DNA of 64,000 nucleotides, taken from NCBI GenBank assembly GCA_036250225.1, contig JAPZLL010000043.1:1-64000 (forward strand). The letters are read 5' to 3'. The position numbers and the translations under genes were made by a program. Source of the DNA: Cercophora sp. LCS_1. Taxonomy: Eukaryota; Ascomycota; Sordariomycetes; Sordariales; Lasiosphaeriaceae. Of this stretch, positions 45,987-58,980 are shown piece after piece. The first letter of the stretch is position 1, and each line of letters begins with the position of its first letter. Under the pieces are notes generated by a model. The model was not told the DNA's origin, made no database searches, and was given only the letters and a program-made list of their open reading frames with translations.

Positions 45987-48900
45987 GGTGGGCGATGTGA
46001 TGTGATGTTGTGGTTGAGAGAGAGGATGGGAGTGGTGACCAGGTGGGGTTGAAGGAGGGATATCGGGTTGAGGTGATGACGAAATGTCGAGAGAAGGTGC
46101 TGCGGGAGGGCGTGGGAGATATAAGCCAGAGATGCCGGCTTACACGGGGTTTAGCGATGTAGTGTATGCACGGCACACGCTAGTCCATGTAAGTCTGGGG
46201 CAGGCCGGGGATTAAAAGACAGGCTGAAAAGCGGCAGGTGTTGCAGGCTTGGGCCGCTGTCGAGGCTCCTGACTGGGCTGCTTGGGCTGCCTTTTGGCTG
46301 CGTGTCTCGGTGGCTGATTTGTCGGAGGGTGACGTGCAAAGGGCACGAGGCTGAGCAGACAGGCGTTCCGGGTGGTGGGCCTCCACAACAACGCCAGGTG
46401 GACAGGGGTGTGGTGGGTGGGGCGGACAGCGTGATGGCCCGCTCTGTCGGTCGCGACCGGGGGTAGAAAGGGCGCCGGTTCGATCTGCGGGTTCTAGGCT
46501 CGGGCTGGTCTGGCTGGAATGCCGCAGGCCTTTTAGCACTTGGCAGTGGCAGGAGGCAAGACACGTGGCGGTCCAATCAGGAGGCGGCACGGGTCGAAAC
46601 TGCTGCACGGACAACTCCGACTCCTGTAGGGAAGAGGAAATGCCTCGGAAATACCAGGCGCGACAGAAAAAAAAAAAAAGTCGCTCGCGCAGTCCGTGTG
46701 CGAGTCGGCCGGTGCACTTGTCGCTGACGGAGAGCGAAGGAAGCAAGGAGTTGGCGAGAACTGAGAAGGTTGCTGAGTGTTGCGAAGCGGCGGTCGCTGC
46801 AATTTCAGGCCGGCGCTGGTGGCGATCTCGGGAAAAGTGGGGCTGGCAATCCCGAGGTTGACGCGGTCGACAGGAGAAAAGTGTTTGGTTCCTTGGGACC
46901 AAATGGGTGGCTGGCAGGGAGGAACACGAAAGAGATCGGTGTCAGGATCCGCTGGTTGAAAACCTGCTAACTGCACTGACTGGCTGTTGGTGGAGAGCGT
47001 CGTGAGATGCGGTGGGGACGAGCGAGTATTAGAGAGCCGGCGATGCGGATCCGGGGAAGCGCTGAGTCTCGGGATGGCTCTCGATGCCGGGAGGCGAGTC
47101 AGTTGGACGATGATGCGATGCCAGGAATATCCGTGCACGGCGAACCAGGGGTTTCTTTCAACGTCGGGAACAGATGCTTCTCAAGCTGTCGCAACTAGAG
47201 GCGTTCTGGTTGCACTTTTTCGAGGCCGCTCGAATAGTTGCCGAATTAGGAAGGATGGTGCAGTCTAGTGGTGGTGCGAGATTTGGATGGTCCGAGCCTG
47301 CGGAAGGGAATGGCGTGTGGCGGATGAACCAGGCGACCAGTCGATGGTGGTGAATGGAACTCAAGACGGCAGGCACAAGTCCAGGTGCTCTGCTCGCTGC
47401 TGCGACTGTTATTTTCGATCCGGGGCTCGAGGGCTCCGAAGGGATTAATATGGCAGAACAGCAGCACGCAAACAATGCACGTTCCCGCGGTAAAACCCCA
47501 GGTGCAGGTGAGGTGGGATGGAAGGCGGGAAGGCAGGGGGCCCTGTCGCGCGCCAAAGGGGCAGTCAGTTGGCGGTCGGGTCGCGGGTTGCTGGTTGCTG
47601 GTTGTGGTGCGTGGAGCGCTTTGAAGCGTGTTCGAGGAGTCGCCCGGTGCGACTTGTCAGCAGTGCTTGATTCGCGCTGGCGTCTGCTGGGGCAGCGGCA
47701 ACTGCGAGGCGAAGCGGGGGTCGCGGGCGAATAGGTAAAAAAAGCGTCCAATCGAACCGGATCAGGTCGGAATGGCAGGTCGCTGCTCTGGTCCAATCGA
47801 CTCGCAGGCTGTCGAGATGCCTGAGGGAATAGCCTGACCAAACAGACGCGGGCCTGAACTTGATGTGTTGTTAGTTGGGCAACTTTATCAAGTCGTGCGG
47901 CTCCAAAGGACTAATTGCAGGTCGGATGTCGGGTCGTCGATGCACAGTGCACAGAGGGGATTTTGAACTTTCAACAAAAAGTTTCAAGTGTGTCTGCCTG
48001 GCTGCGACGCAAACTACACGGTAGAACGATGACGACGATGAACGCGGCTTCTTGTTGGGATTTGTAGGCTGCAACAAGCACTGGAGGCAGACGACGAAAA
48101 GGGCCCACCGGGCGTCGAGATGTCGATATCCCGGGAGCAGGGAGTGCCACCTAATAGAAAACGCATGCCAGACTTACACAACGGGATGGTCAATTACGCT
48201 GAGGCTCGAGGTTGTCAATAGCGTGATGCCGGCACGGCGAGTTGGACGGATCGATATCTCGGTAGCCCCTTTTCTCAACGGAACCAGCCCTGATCGTGGG
48301 GGGAGTGGTGTATGGGATAAGTTGGAGCACGGAGGTCTGCCAAAGGGAGGGGTGCCGAGTCGGGAAGGCTCCGGTTGTTCGGAAGGCAATTATCGAGTAG
48401 TGCAATGCCAGATGTCAGAGCCACGAGAAAAGGGAGCGGTGCATCTTTTATCATGGATGCAAAAAGGGAGTCACATCACCGCTTCCCCTTCTCCCTACGT
48501 GTTCAGCGCAGACGTAGAACATGCATGGCATCGCATCTCATGCCCCCCTCACACCCACAGCCAGCCCACATCCCTCGCCTCAGGCACATCGACAAAACAA
48601 GCGAGGACACTTAGACATGACGCGTGGGACCGAGTCATTGGGGAAGTGGCTCGCTCTCGACCACCGTCCCGTGCCTTCCGCCCTGGGAAGGCTGGCGCCA
48701 CCACGATTTGAATGGCTCTGGATTTGCATTTGGCTGCATAACAGCGTTGATGAATGGCTGGCAGCTCAGCAGCGACTGGCAGGCGAAAGGCTCCAACTGC
48801 CAGCGATCTCGCCGTCGACCGCCCCCATTGGCGGGTCTCGAGCCCGACCTCCAGACTTGAAACAAGCGAGGGCCGGGGGTTCGTGTCTTGGCTGAAGGCG

Positions 48901-51900
48901 GTTTGCGCTTGCGTCAAACCCCAGAACGGGGGATCCAGAAAAATCGGGGACACGCTATCCCGGACCTGGGCTTGCGCTAGAGCACTCAAAGTTGCACGTC
49001 TTTGAGATATCCATTGGACACCGCCTTTGCTTGTTGTTGAGCTGCCGTCTTTGACCCGCTGTTTTGTTGAGTCATCCAGAGGGTTGAACAGGCGCACACG
49101 CGGTGAGCTAGGCACAGCGCGGGGAAACCCCCTGCCCTGACCAGCATCTTGGGCATTTGGAGTTAGGGCACTTGACCTCCAGCAAAGCAGCCGACCTGGT
49201 CCAATCGGACCGTGGTTCAAGATCCCAATAGCGGCGAACACCACGTAGCAGCCCAATTACCCTAGGCCTAAACAGCATCTCGCCCGGGGAACGGCATGGC
49301 GGTGACACTAGGTGGGCTCTCCACCGCCAAAACCCAACTGGGGCGCCTGAAAAGAAACCATGAGAGTGGCGGTTGTACCTAGGCACGAGAACCGGGCCGG
49401 AATGGCGTTGTGTTATTGACCGCCCTGAATGTGCAACGAGAAAATTTGCGCACCCAAGGCAGACAGACAGATAGACGACAGACAGGCGGCGGCTAGTGTC
49501 TATCGTGATCTGAGCGATGTGCTATCTAGCCCGCGCAATCATCCATGCCGCGCGACACCACTGACAGTTCTTGAAGCCGCTGCCCGCTTGCGCAAGATTC
49601 CCGAGGTACCTACCCAACCGCAAGACGCACCCGAGTGGTCGAATGTTTCACAGTTGGGCATTGAAGCTGCCAAATTGCGCGCACACGGTCTTGTCAGCTG
49701 GGGCGTGTCTGCGTCTCGCGATCGGCACCCGGCATCAACCAAGGACAGCACCTTTCGGGCATTTATTCCCTGCCGTCCAAGCAACACAGCGCGCAACGCT
49801 CGCCCCTCCCTGGCGATGACAGCCGATGGTGGTGCGGGAACACAAAGCAGGCCCCATTGGCCTCCTTTTGCAACGTCAAATAGAGTGAGCCAACCACGGC
49901 CCCGATATTATCCAGATCCAATCAATCTCGCATATCCTGCAAGAGGGTAAACGCAGGGGGGATATACGCTTCATCGCAGACAGACAGACATGCAGCGGCG
50001 CTCGATTCCTGAGCCATCCGTTCCATCAAAAGAGAGTTCTGGCCGCCACCCTGATATTCCTGCTGCTGAGAGATATTCCCCCTGGGCCGGAGGACTCGGC
50101 CTCTCTGGCCCCTCCCCCTGATGAAACTTGGCACCAACCCTTGGGAGGGAGCCCTACGGCGAAAACATGGCCAACATGCACGACAGTGAAACGAAACGAA
50201 AGATTGCCAGGGGGTGGTTCACATTTCGATTCCAAGTGACGAGCTTGCATCGAGTTATCTCTCAGGTGTAACCCTGGGTGGACAAAACCTCTTGGGTATG
50301 GAGGGGGTGGCTGGGCCCCGTGTCCAGAAATCGGCATGGCACATGAGGGACAAAACCCCACACTCCAAGTTTGCGTGGACACGTCTCGACGGAGCTTCCT
50401 GTCACCACGCAAGACCCGGTGGAGAGGCGTGACCTGGTCAGTCACGGGTATCATGGCCAGAACAGACCGGGACTTGGGGGTGCCGGTCGGCGGAGATCGG
50501 CAGGCCGGTCTCGATGGCGTCAAAAAACCGCCGTGGTCGGTGGCTGAGAGGTTTGTCAGTCGCAAGAGGGGCCGGCCAAGAAGGGCCGCAAACGGTCGCA
50601 ATGGCATGCACAAAATTTACAGTCATTAATGTGTGCATTTTCTGTCCATAGCCGACACCCCTGCAGCGCTCTGGACCCCGCGCCAACGCAGGTCTGTACC
50701 CCCTGAGCCCGAGATGCTTGGCATTCAACGAGCAAAGAACAACCGGAATCGCTATCAGTGGGGTATCGGAGTTATTACGATGTCATATCTCTACGCTGAG
50801 CGGTGCGGCTTCGACAAGTGAATTTCCAATGATGAGCCGGAAATCGAGATGCGAGCTCAAGTGTTTCGATTTGCCTTCGTCAGGTCTCGGGAATTGTCAA
50901 CTGAGTCTTCCATGTCGCTTGAAACAAAAGCCATCTGTCGGGCGGACAGACCTCCTCCAACCAGGGCCAGGAGGGTGTTTCAAGTAGCTGCGGCTCAATC
51001 ATCCCATCACGTTTCCCTCCATTCCCCCCAGACGTCACCTTTTTTTTTTCCGAAAGCAAAGTTGACGCAAACGAGGCAGTCGTTTCTTTTTTTTTGTTTT
51101 TTGCCAAAAAGAAGCTTCCAAGACTTTTGAGATGCCATGTCACCGCCACCGATGGTCAGTGCGTATCACATCTTATCTTTTGCGCATCGACAGTTCAATT
51201 TCAGAATGGAGGGTATAACACTGTTGCAAAAGAAAAAAAAATATTGGTGACATCTCCTTTGACCTGCATCCATGCTGAACTGATGATCCACGGCACGCCG
51301 AAAACTGGGGAATGACAAGTTCATGCCCCCATCCCTCTTACCGAGGTTACCAAGGAGAGAGGGGGAGGAGGCGCAAGAGGCAAATCAGGGGATCAAGGAA
51401 AAATCAGGAGTGCACGACCGAATTCGTCGGTAGTGGATGGAATAATTCAACAGAAGCGGGAATGCTAAGCGTACACCGCCCCTTCCCCGCGGCGTTGCGA
51501 TGCTGACCCCTTTTTTCCTCGGTGGACGAGCCGGGAGCTAAGGCCGGAGGCCACCGAACAAGCGGGGGGATTCCGCATCCGGAGGGCCTTGGCGGCTTCG
51601 TTGTCGGAGGCGGTCGCCGCGGACATGGCAGCGTCGGCCGTGATTGGCCGATGCATGTCTCAACCGAAATCTTGGAAGAAGCAATCGTTGACCGCCAATC
51701 GTTGCGCAAAGCCGGCAGACTTCTCCGAGGGAGTGAGTGGCTGAGTGGATTCACAAGCTGAACCTGCTGTGATCACAAGCCTATCGCTGGGTTTTTTCTT
51801 GTTGTTTTCTGCAGACATCTAGGGCATTGTTTGGATGGCTGCCATCGTCGAGGACACCCACGCCCTAGTTCAGGTGTGTTGCAGAATGCAGAACACGACA

Positions 51901-54900
51901 TGCCATTCGGTCGCACGTAACGTGTCTGCGGACGGGGAATGCAACGGCTGGAAAAATAGCTCCCAATTCTCTCACCGTGGCGTAGCGTCAAGAGAGAGAG
52001 AGAGAGAGAAGCCATCGGAACGTGGTGGGCGAAAATTTGTCACCCGCTCCCAGACAAAAGGCCGAAAGCGCCGAGGGGCCCCGAATACTGACACCGAGTT
52101 ACGGCGCCTCCGGCGGGAAAAAGGAACATCGCGTCCCTTGGCGAGAGAAACAGCAGCGCCATCATCGCGAACCCGGAGAAAACGCATTCATGCGATGGCG
52201 ATGCTATCCGGGAATATCGCATTTTCCATTTCCAAAACCCACACCGGGAAAAGGAGGGATCGCGTCTCTCAGCAGAGCAGGGGAAAAGACGACTTGCATC
52301 AGGGTTTCTCCGCGTGGCTGATGACGTGCAGCGCCCGATGTGGGAACGGTTTGGGAGACGGGAGGTTGCCAAGCAAGCATTTCCACGATTCAGCCCAGCC
52401 ACAACCACCATGCTGAGACACACATCTGTGCAATATCGTCGTGCAAAAGCCTTGTGTATGTGCACACGTTGGAGACATGGCCTTCTGGAAGATGGCAAGC
52501 GCATCGAACCCTGATCAGATCGAGATGGCGCAACGAAGACAAGACAAGCAAGCGCCAGCGCCGCCAAGCCAGGCCCGCCGTCCGCGACCAACAAGCGAAT
52601 CGCGCAGCGGGCGGGCCGACACCTCAACGGCCTCCCAGCAGCGCGCCTTCACATTTTGCCTGGATCAAACGGGGAAAGCCAAACCCAAACGCCTCCTAGA
52701 ATCCCGCCGGGCTGTAAACTCCCGAAGGAAGCTTTCTCGCCAAAACTCTAAACCATCTGGCCTCGACCACGACCGTGGCGGCAATCTCAAAGGCGGCAAT
52801 CTCAAACCCGATCTTGTACCGCGCGTGCCACAACCGCGCGTTCACGCCCCCATCCCGTTCCCCACGTTTCTCATTCCACCCCTTCATCTCTTTCGTCTTC
52901 ATACCCACCCCATTAATCTATCGTCAAGAAGCCAGGTTCAAACAGCTTGTCAAGGGGGACAGGAAATGCAAAATTGCGGCGCGTCTATAATTACCTGCTA
53001 CCCTAGATTTCTTTTTACCCCCTTCCCGCCCCCGAATAAACGTCCCATTGGTTCATCTTGCCGCGGTTACTAAATCGGTTAATCCCTGTCGCTGATATGA
53101 TTGGTTGATGTGAGCGCGGAGAGCAGCATGGCGACAGCGGGATGTTGACATCCCGAGGGGTGTTTGTCTTCCCGCTGCACCGTTTCCGTGGCTAGTTTGA
53201 ATAGAAGGGGGGGGGTAATATCTTTGCGTTGATGCACTTGCGGTTGTGCCGTCTTTGAGACTGATGAACAACTGGGACCTGATGGAGCGACAGGGGTGGT
53301 GGGATGGGACATCAAGGGCATGGAGGGGAAGGGGACGGAGATCTCGACATGCAAGATCGAGATGGAAATAGACCCCATGCTGCAATGCCATCTCACGCCG
53401 GGATATGGGGATACATACACACACCGGATGATTCTTGCCTTCTTGTTGTTTGCGGGGTGTGCATCGTGCATCGGGCTATACTTGCCGCAGCCATGCGTTG
53501 CTATTGCCGTTCGTGAATCCGGGGTAATGTAGGTGGGTACTTTTGTTGGTAATCTCGTTTGATACACATGGCATATGTGGGTTGGCAAGTTTAGAGTTGG
53601 CGAAATTGGTAGGTGGTTTGGCACCGAGGAGATGGTCTTGACTTTTCTCAGATGTTGGACGGTAGAGTCCTTTCTTTCCCCCCGCACTGCGGCAGTCCTT
53701 CATGCAGTCCTTGATGTGCGCCTTGCTTGATGTAGTTGGTGGACGGGTCATTACACGGAAATAGTACCACCATCGTATGATCAAGGGAGAGAAGATGCCC
53801 CCTTCCCATCGAGATGCAGATGAGAGGCACAAAAATACTCCAGCGTACCTAACCCACGCCACATGCGTGAGGAGGCGGGCGTGGGCTTGCGCCTTTCGGC
53901 AGTCATTGGTGGACATTGACGCGAAGGGCACACAGCAGATCATGTCTGCTGTGCAGAGGAATGGGCGGAGGATGTGCAGGTTTGCCCCTGATCAGAAGTT
54001 TTCGGCAAGACGATGCTTGGTTTCCCACGCCGGCGGAATCGTTGCGTGCGCTGTCGGGCGAGAGTGCCCGTTGCCTTCGTTGCAGCATCGTGATCTTACC
54101 GTTCAGCGGGCCTGGTTGAAGACGCGGAAAGTTAGATGCAGCTGGATACAACATACTCATGATATCGACAAGGAAAAGGGAGCATTACTCGGCAATGCAT
54201 TGTATCCGCTGCTATTACACCGCACATCCCCCGGGCTATATGTTGGCTGGGTCAAGAAGTGGCCGGCTGTCTGCGTGGAGTCTTGAGCTTCCAGTGGGAT
54301 CGTTCAAAGGTTGAGCATTGTAGATGGAGCTGGGTGGGGACACAAGACTCCGATTATCACGAAGGGCTTGACCTTCTGGTTGATGCCCGGGAATGGCTTA
54401 CCGAGATACGAATATTTGACTGTATGACAAGCGGCAACAGTTGAGATAAACCTTCGAGCAACCCAGCCGAGTATCCAGCACGTCTCGGGGTCATCAAGTC
54501 AGAAAGGATCAAACATGACAAGGATCACACATAAACATAGCAAACACCAGTCCCAAGACACATCATAACTCAAAGCCTCTTTTATCATGTTGACATCCGG
54601 CACAGGACTTCACAGATGACCACCCAAGTCATAACAAAACTGATGCATTCCTGGTCACGTTTCTCAAAGACAGACGCATCTACCTGCTCCATGCCCAACT
54701 CTGTTTAGGGCGTAGCAAGCAAAAGCTTTTATCATCGGCTTACAACAAGTCAAGGGAACCCTGAGGATGGCCGGGCCTCTTTGATCTCGAGCAACAACAG
54801 TTGAACGAGACGAGAGGAGCCCTCCCTGGCCTATAGCTTGCTTCATCATCCCCATTTGCCTCTCCACCAAATGCGAATCCATCCATGCCGTCGCCACGTT

Positions 54901-55178
54901 ATGCCATGCTCCCAAATAATTCCCTTGCCTGTCGTCCAAAGAGGAAGAAAAAAAGAGGAAAACGCCGTCTCTAAAAACCAGCCACATAGAGTAAAGCTCG
55001 TTACGTAGTCGACACGGGTATCCTGGAAAGCGGCTTGGTCCCAACACCCCCAGGCCACCACGGGTTTGGCCGCGGGTTGTTCGCGTCCAAGAGGACTGGT
55101 CCATCAGACCTTGCCGGCCGCCCACGGGAGGCGACGACGGCCGTGATTGGGCATTCTCACCGGCATCGGGTCCGGCGC
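45987..55178. other. Gene-poor stretch of about 9.2 kb between cyclin and CDK1 genes
   Basis: No frame here resembles a known protein and none shows convincing splice structure. Composition varies, with short runs of A (about 46668-46680), T (51037-51050 and 51087-51100), a (GA)n microsatellite near 51990 and CAGACAGA words at 49460-49490 and 49977-49990. The part near 45987-48000 lies upstream of the cyclin start, so it could include a long leader and promoter. The part near 54600-55178 should be the CDK1 3' side. Non-coding transcripts are possible but not visible by reading. Confidence 0.55.
51990..52010 (+). repeat. (GA)n microsatellite
   Basis: About ten AG/GA units (AGAGAGAGAGAGAGAGAGA) in the gene-poor stretch. 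Confidence 0.9.
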
Positions 55179-56283
55179 CTAGTGGTAACCGTTGCCGTGA
55201 TAGTGCTGTCTGTTGTAGTCCTCAAAGTAGGGGTGGTTGCACGCCTGCTTGGCCGAGATTCTGCCCGCGGGGTCGTACACAAGCATCATCTCGAGAAGGT
55301 CGAGGCCGGCCTCGTCCAGGTTGTGGCAGAGGGGGTTCGAGGTGTCGCGAACCCACTTGGGGAACGAGGCCTTGAAGTCAGGATACGACGTGACGCCGGG
55401 CCAAACGTCCTCGGTCGGGGTGCCCAGAAGCCTGTTTTCGTTAGCATCCGCTTGCAGGGCCAAAGTTTAGGAAACCCACCTAAAGATCTTGAAGATCTCG
55501 TCAATCTCAGAATCACCTGGGAACAGCGGCTTCCTGGTGCACATCTCGGCAAAGATGCAGCCAACCGACCACATGTCAACGCCGGTCGAATACTGGCGAC
55601 CGCCCAGCAGAATCTCGGGGGCGCGATACCAAAGGGTGACGACCTCGTGGGTGTAGGTGCGCAGGGGGACGCCGAAAGCGCGGGCCAGACCGAAATCGGC
55701 AAGCTTCAGATTGCCGTCGCGGTCGATGAGCAGGTTCTGCGGCTTGAGGTCGCGGTGAAGGACGCGGTGGCTGTGGCAGTAGCGGACACCCTCACACAGC
55801 TGACTCATGAACTTCTTGATAATAGCATCGCCGAGGCCCAATCGGTGCAACTCGACGCCCGTTCCCTCAGGCAGCGCTTTGCCTCTGCCGCCATCGGCGA
55901 CGGGGAGCGCCTCCATGTACTTCTTCAAATCGAGGTCGAGAAACTCGAAGACCAGGTACAGCTTGTGGCCGTCGGCGTGGACAATGTTGAGCAGGCGCAC
56001 AATGTTGGGGTCGCGCATCTCCTTGAGGAGCGAGATCTCGCGGATAGCAGTCGACGGGACGCCCTCATCCTCAGCCTCGAGACGGATCTTCTTGAGCGCT
56101 ACGATGCGCCCGCCGTTGGAGAGGTCGCGGGCCTTGTACACGACACCATAGGTACCTGCGGTCGGGGTCTGGTCAGCAACCAGGCCGGGCAGCAGCAGAC
56201 GGAACAAAAGTAAACAACAGCAGCGTCGGCAGCAGCAGTAACGTACCCTCTCCAATCTTTTCGAGTTTCTGGTAGTTTTCCAT
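55179..56283 (-). CDS. cdc2: Cyclin-dependent kinase 1 (Cdc2/Cdc28/NimX)
   Basis: Three exons: 56247-56283, 55480-56155 and 55179-55431 (introns 91 and 48 bp), giving 321 aa. The kinase starts MENYQKLEKIGEGTYG (Gly loop, with T14 and Y15 as the usual inhibitory phosphosites), then VALKKIRL (Lys34) and the CDK1 cyclin-binding helix PSTAIRE. The catalytic loop is HRDLKPQN, the DFG is ADFGLARAFG and the T-loop is RTYTHEVVTLWYRAPE. The substrate-binding lobe includes GVDMWSVGCIFAEM and GDSEIDEIFKIF. An insert with a GGRGKALPEG loop lies between the N and C lobes, common in filamentous fungi. It drives mitosis and S phase in the nucleus. The tail after KQACNHPYF is short and ends NGYH. It is divergent from the AlkB-like gene. 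Confidence 0.95.
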
Positions 56284-56857
56284 CTTGCCGGGCTGCAATC
56301 GTCTCGTGCAGCTTGCGCGATGAACGGGCAGCAGTTGTTGTCGGTTGGATCCCTGTCCAAGGGAGAGCGTCGCGGGTAGTGGGGTGGGATGTGCCGATGT
56401 GCCAAGTGAGGGACACCGAGGGGCAGCAACAAAAACAAGGGGACTCGGAACCGCGAGGAGGGGAAGACCGGGGCTGAAAGAGCGAAAAGAAGACGAAAAA
56501 AAAGAATCGGAAAGCCGGCGTTAGTGGTTGCTGGCCATCGACAAAGATTTACGGTGCTGGATGGTCGGAGCGCGGGGGGTTCTGTCGTCAGGTCGTCGCA
56601 GTTGTTGGCGGTTGCTTCGTTGGCAAGGTCAGAATTTCGCAATCAAATTTCCGCGGTTGATCAACAAATGGCAGCCCCAGCGACGCGCCCAAACAAACGC
56701 ATCGCGTCGGTGGCAGCCCCTTACGTGGCGGCGCACGGCCCCACCTTGAATCGCGGGGCACCAGAACCCCACCAACAAAGCTTTTCCAGATCGCCGGGAC
56801 GCAAAGGCGGGAGCCAAATGCGTGTGTCACACCCATCGTCATCTGCATGCTCTCAAA
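56284..56857. promoter_or_regulatory. Shared divergent promoter of CDK1 and AlkB-like genes
   Basis: 574 bp between the two start codons. It is GC-rich with a short A run near 56496-56503. Both genes are expected to be housekeeping. No specific site was identified. Confidence 0.5.
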
Positions 56858-57986
56858 ATGACTGTGGACATTAAGGACCTCGACGCCCACGAGCAGCCGT
56901 CGGAGGAGCTCAAGGCAAAATGGAAGGCCTACTCCAAGATGGAACAACAGGAGCTTATCGATAGTGGGGACATTGACGATCTCGAAGCGCCCGAACAGCT
57001 CTCCAACTTTTGTATCGCCGGTACCATCACGGCCGAGCAAATCAACAACTCGTTCAAACATATCTACCCGGCTGATGAAACGCCCCCAGTGGTTGAGAAG
57101 GATGCTCCCATCTACTACCACCCGCTTCTCCCAGGTAGCGTCTCTCACCCCACCTCATCTCACTCACTCACTCACTCACTCACTCACTAACAAACAAACA
57201 AACACACCAGGCCTTCTCCTCGTCCCCTCCCTCGTCCCCCCTAAAGTCCAAAAGATCCTCCTCCGCCACCTCATCCACCGCGATCTCAGTGTCCCACACC
57301 ACCAAACCAACCTCCATCTCCACTATGACCTCCCCTATCCCGTTCCCGTCCCAGACGACCCCTCCTCAGCCTCCCTCTTCACCTACCCTCCCTCATCCCC
57401 GGTGACATTCACCCCCAAAGACCCCGCGATCCACAAACCTCTAACCATCAACCAAGTCCTCAACCGCAAACTCCACTGGGTGACCCTCGGCGGCCAATAC
57501 GACTGGACAAACCGCATCTACCCCGGTTCCGAACCGCCCATCTTCCCACCCGACATCTCGCAGTTCCTGGAAACGCTCTTCCCCGAAACCCTCGCCCAGG
57601 CCGCCATCGTCAACTTTTACACCCCCGGCGACACAATGATGATGCACCGCGACGTGTCCGAGGAAACAGACAAGGGTCTAGTCAGCGTGAGCATCGGCTG
57701 CGATTCGTTGTTTATGATTGCGCCCAACGATATCGGCAAGATGAGCGAGGAGGAGAAGAAGGGCATGGATGGACGGGGGTATCTGCTGCTGCGGATGCGG
57801 TCGGGTGATGCGTTGTACATGACGGGTGAGTCAAGGTTTGCGTGGCATGGGGTGCCCAAGATTTTCAAGGGGACGTGCCCGGAGTATTTGGCGGATTGGC
57901 CGGCGGAAGGAGATAAATTTGAGGAATGGAGGGGGTGGATGAGGACTAAGAGGGTGAATTTGAATGTTAGGCAGATGAGGGATTAG
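56858..57986 (+). CDS. ALKBH1-like Fe(II)/2-oxoglutarate dioxygenase
   Basis: Exon 1 is 56858-57134 and exon 2 is 57211-57986 (76 bp intron), giving 350 aa from ATG 56858. The N-terminal part resembles fungal AlkB homologues (DIDDLEAPEQLSNF). The double-stranded beta-helix core has FPETLAQAAIVNFYTPGDTMMMHRDVSEE, with the HxD metal ligands, then SVSIGCDSLFMIA, the distal His in FAWHGVPKI and RVNLNVRQM with the 2-oxoglutarate-binding Arg. ALKBH1 relatives demethylate tRNA or DNA bases. The intron carries tandem TCAC and AAAC repeats and its branch-like CTAAC lies between them. The divergent neighbour is CDK1. Confidence 0.9.
57159..57208 (+). repeat. TCAC/AAAC microsatellites in AlkB intron
   Basis: About seven tandem TCAC units (57160-57188) are followed by four AAAC-like units up to the CACACCAG acceptor. 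CTAAC at the junction probably serves as branch site. Confidence 0.85.
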
Positions 57987-58980
57987 ACTTGGACGTGGCG
58001 TTTAAAAGGAAGACTTGATTAGGGCGTTTGTTGATAGGGGCTTGTTGATAAAAGGGGAAAGTTTTCATCTGAACCGGTGGGTGATGCGGGTTCAACTGTG
58101 GTGAAGGCAGAACACAAGGAAGAGAACATGGCGCAGTCAATACGGTCACCTTGGACGAAAGACAGGGGCAGCACAGTCATTTGAGACGGAATATCAAAGG
58201 CAAGCAGAGTGCGAGCACTTCAGACAAAATACAAAAGATATGTATAAAACGATTACCCAAGACAAAATAGGTATTAAACATAGGTGTAGGACGGTCATTT
58301 GAAACGAAATGTTCAAGCAGGTGCGGTGTGGTCACACGAAACAAAATAACAACAAGGAGTGTATCGCGGTTACTTGGATCAAGCATCGATGACGGGCAAA
58401 CGCTAGTCGAACTCTAAAAGGCAGACACAATGCAATTGTTTGAGGTAAAATACAGAAGGCAGGTGCAAAACGTTCACGTGAGACGAAATTCCAAAACGCG
58501 GGCAGCAGGCGCACTTTTTTCGTGCCCAGCTGTGTCTTGAGCCGCCGGCGTTCACCAAACAACTTTTTTTTGTTGAAAAGACAAAAAAAAACAGCAACCG
58601 ACTTTCTGCCCCATCTGCCGAGAGATTTTCCCCTGTGTAAGAAACCCATACCAACGCCCTGCGACCCTGCGATGGGTCGGAGGATGCACGGTGGAAGAAG
58701 AAGAGGTAGAAGAGGGAGGAGACTAAGGTTAAAGAGTGGATGTATATTGGTTGGATTTTTTTTTTAATTTTGAGATGGATTTCATCTGAGTCTTTTCGAC
58801 TCCGATCGAGGGTATGTTTTGAATAGAATCAGGTGCAGACAAAGCTGACTATTTCAGAAGAGTTGTTCCAACAAAACGATCCATCTGAAGAACAGAGCCA
58901 GATGCGAACCTGGATGGCCGTTCTAGTCTGACAGGATTAACTCTAGAAATCGCATCCTACTACGACGGTAGACAGAAAAC
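57987..58980. other. Intergenic with degenerate minisatellite
   Basis: 994 bp between the AlkB-like gene and the hydrolase gene (convergent). It contains the repeat array at 58143-58515. No gene is visible, although short minus-strand frames cover the array. Confidence 0.6.
58143..58515 (+). repeat. Degenerate tandem repeat, about ten units of about 36 bp
   Basis: Related units start at about 58144, 58175, 58216, 58250, 58292, 58329, 58367, 58403, 58433 and 58471. A consensus by eye is GGTCA-TTTGA-ACGAAATA followed by CAAAAGGCAGGTGC-AAAC. Spacings are 31, 41, 34, 42, 37, 38, 36, 30 and 38. The copies are diverged but keep the GTCA/TTGA...AAAAT and GCAGGTG words, so this is an old array. Confidence 0.75.

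Noticed and set aside
46180..47138. Overlapping Pro/Arg/Ser-rich minus-strand frames of 200-240 codons
   Set aside because: Several frames overlap in different registers with similar biased composition; typical of non-coding GC-rich DNA.
55035..56213. 392-codon plus-strand open frame
   Set aside because: It lies antisense to the conserved CDK1 exons and its protein resembles no family; an antisense shadow of GC-rich coding sequence.
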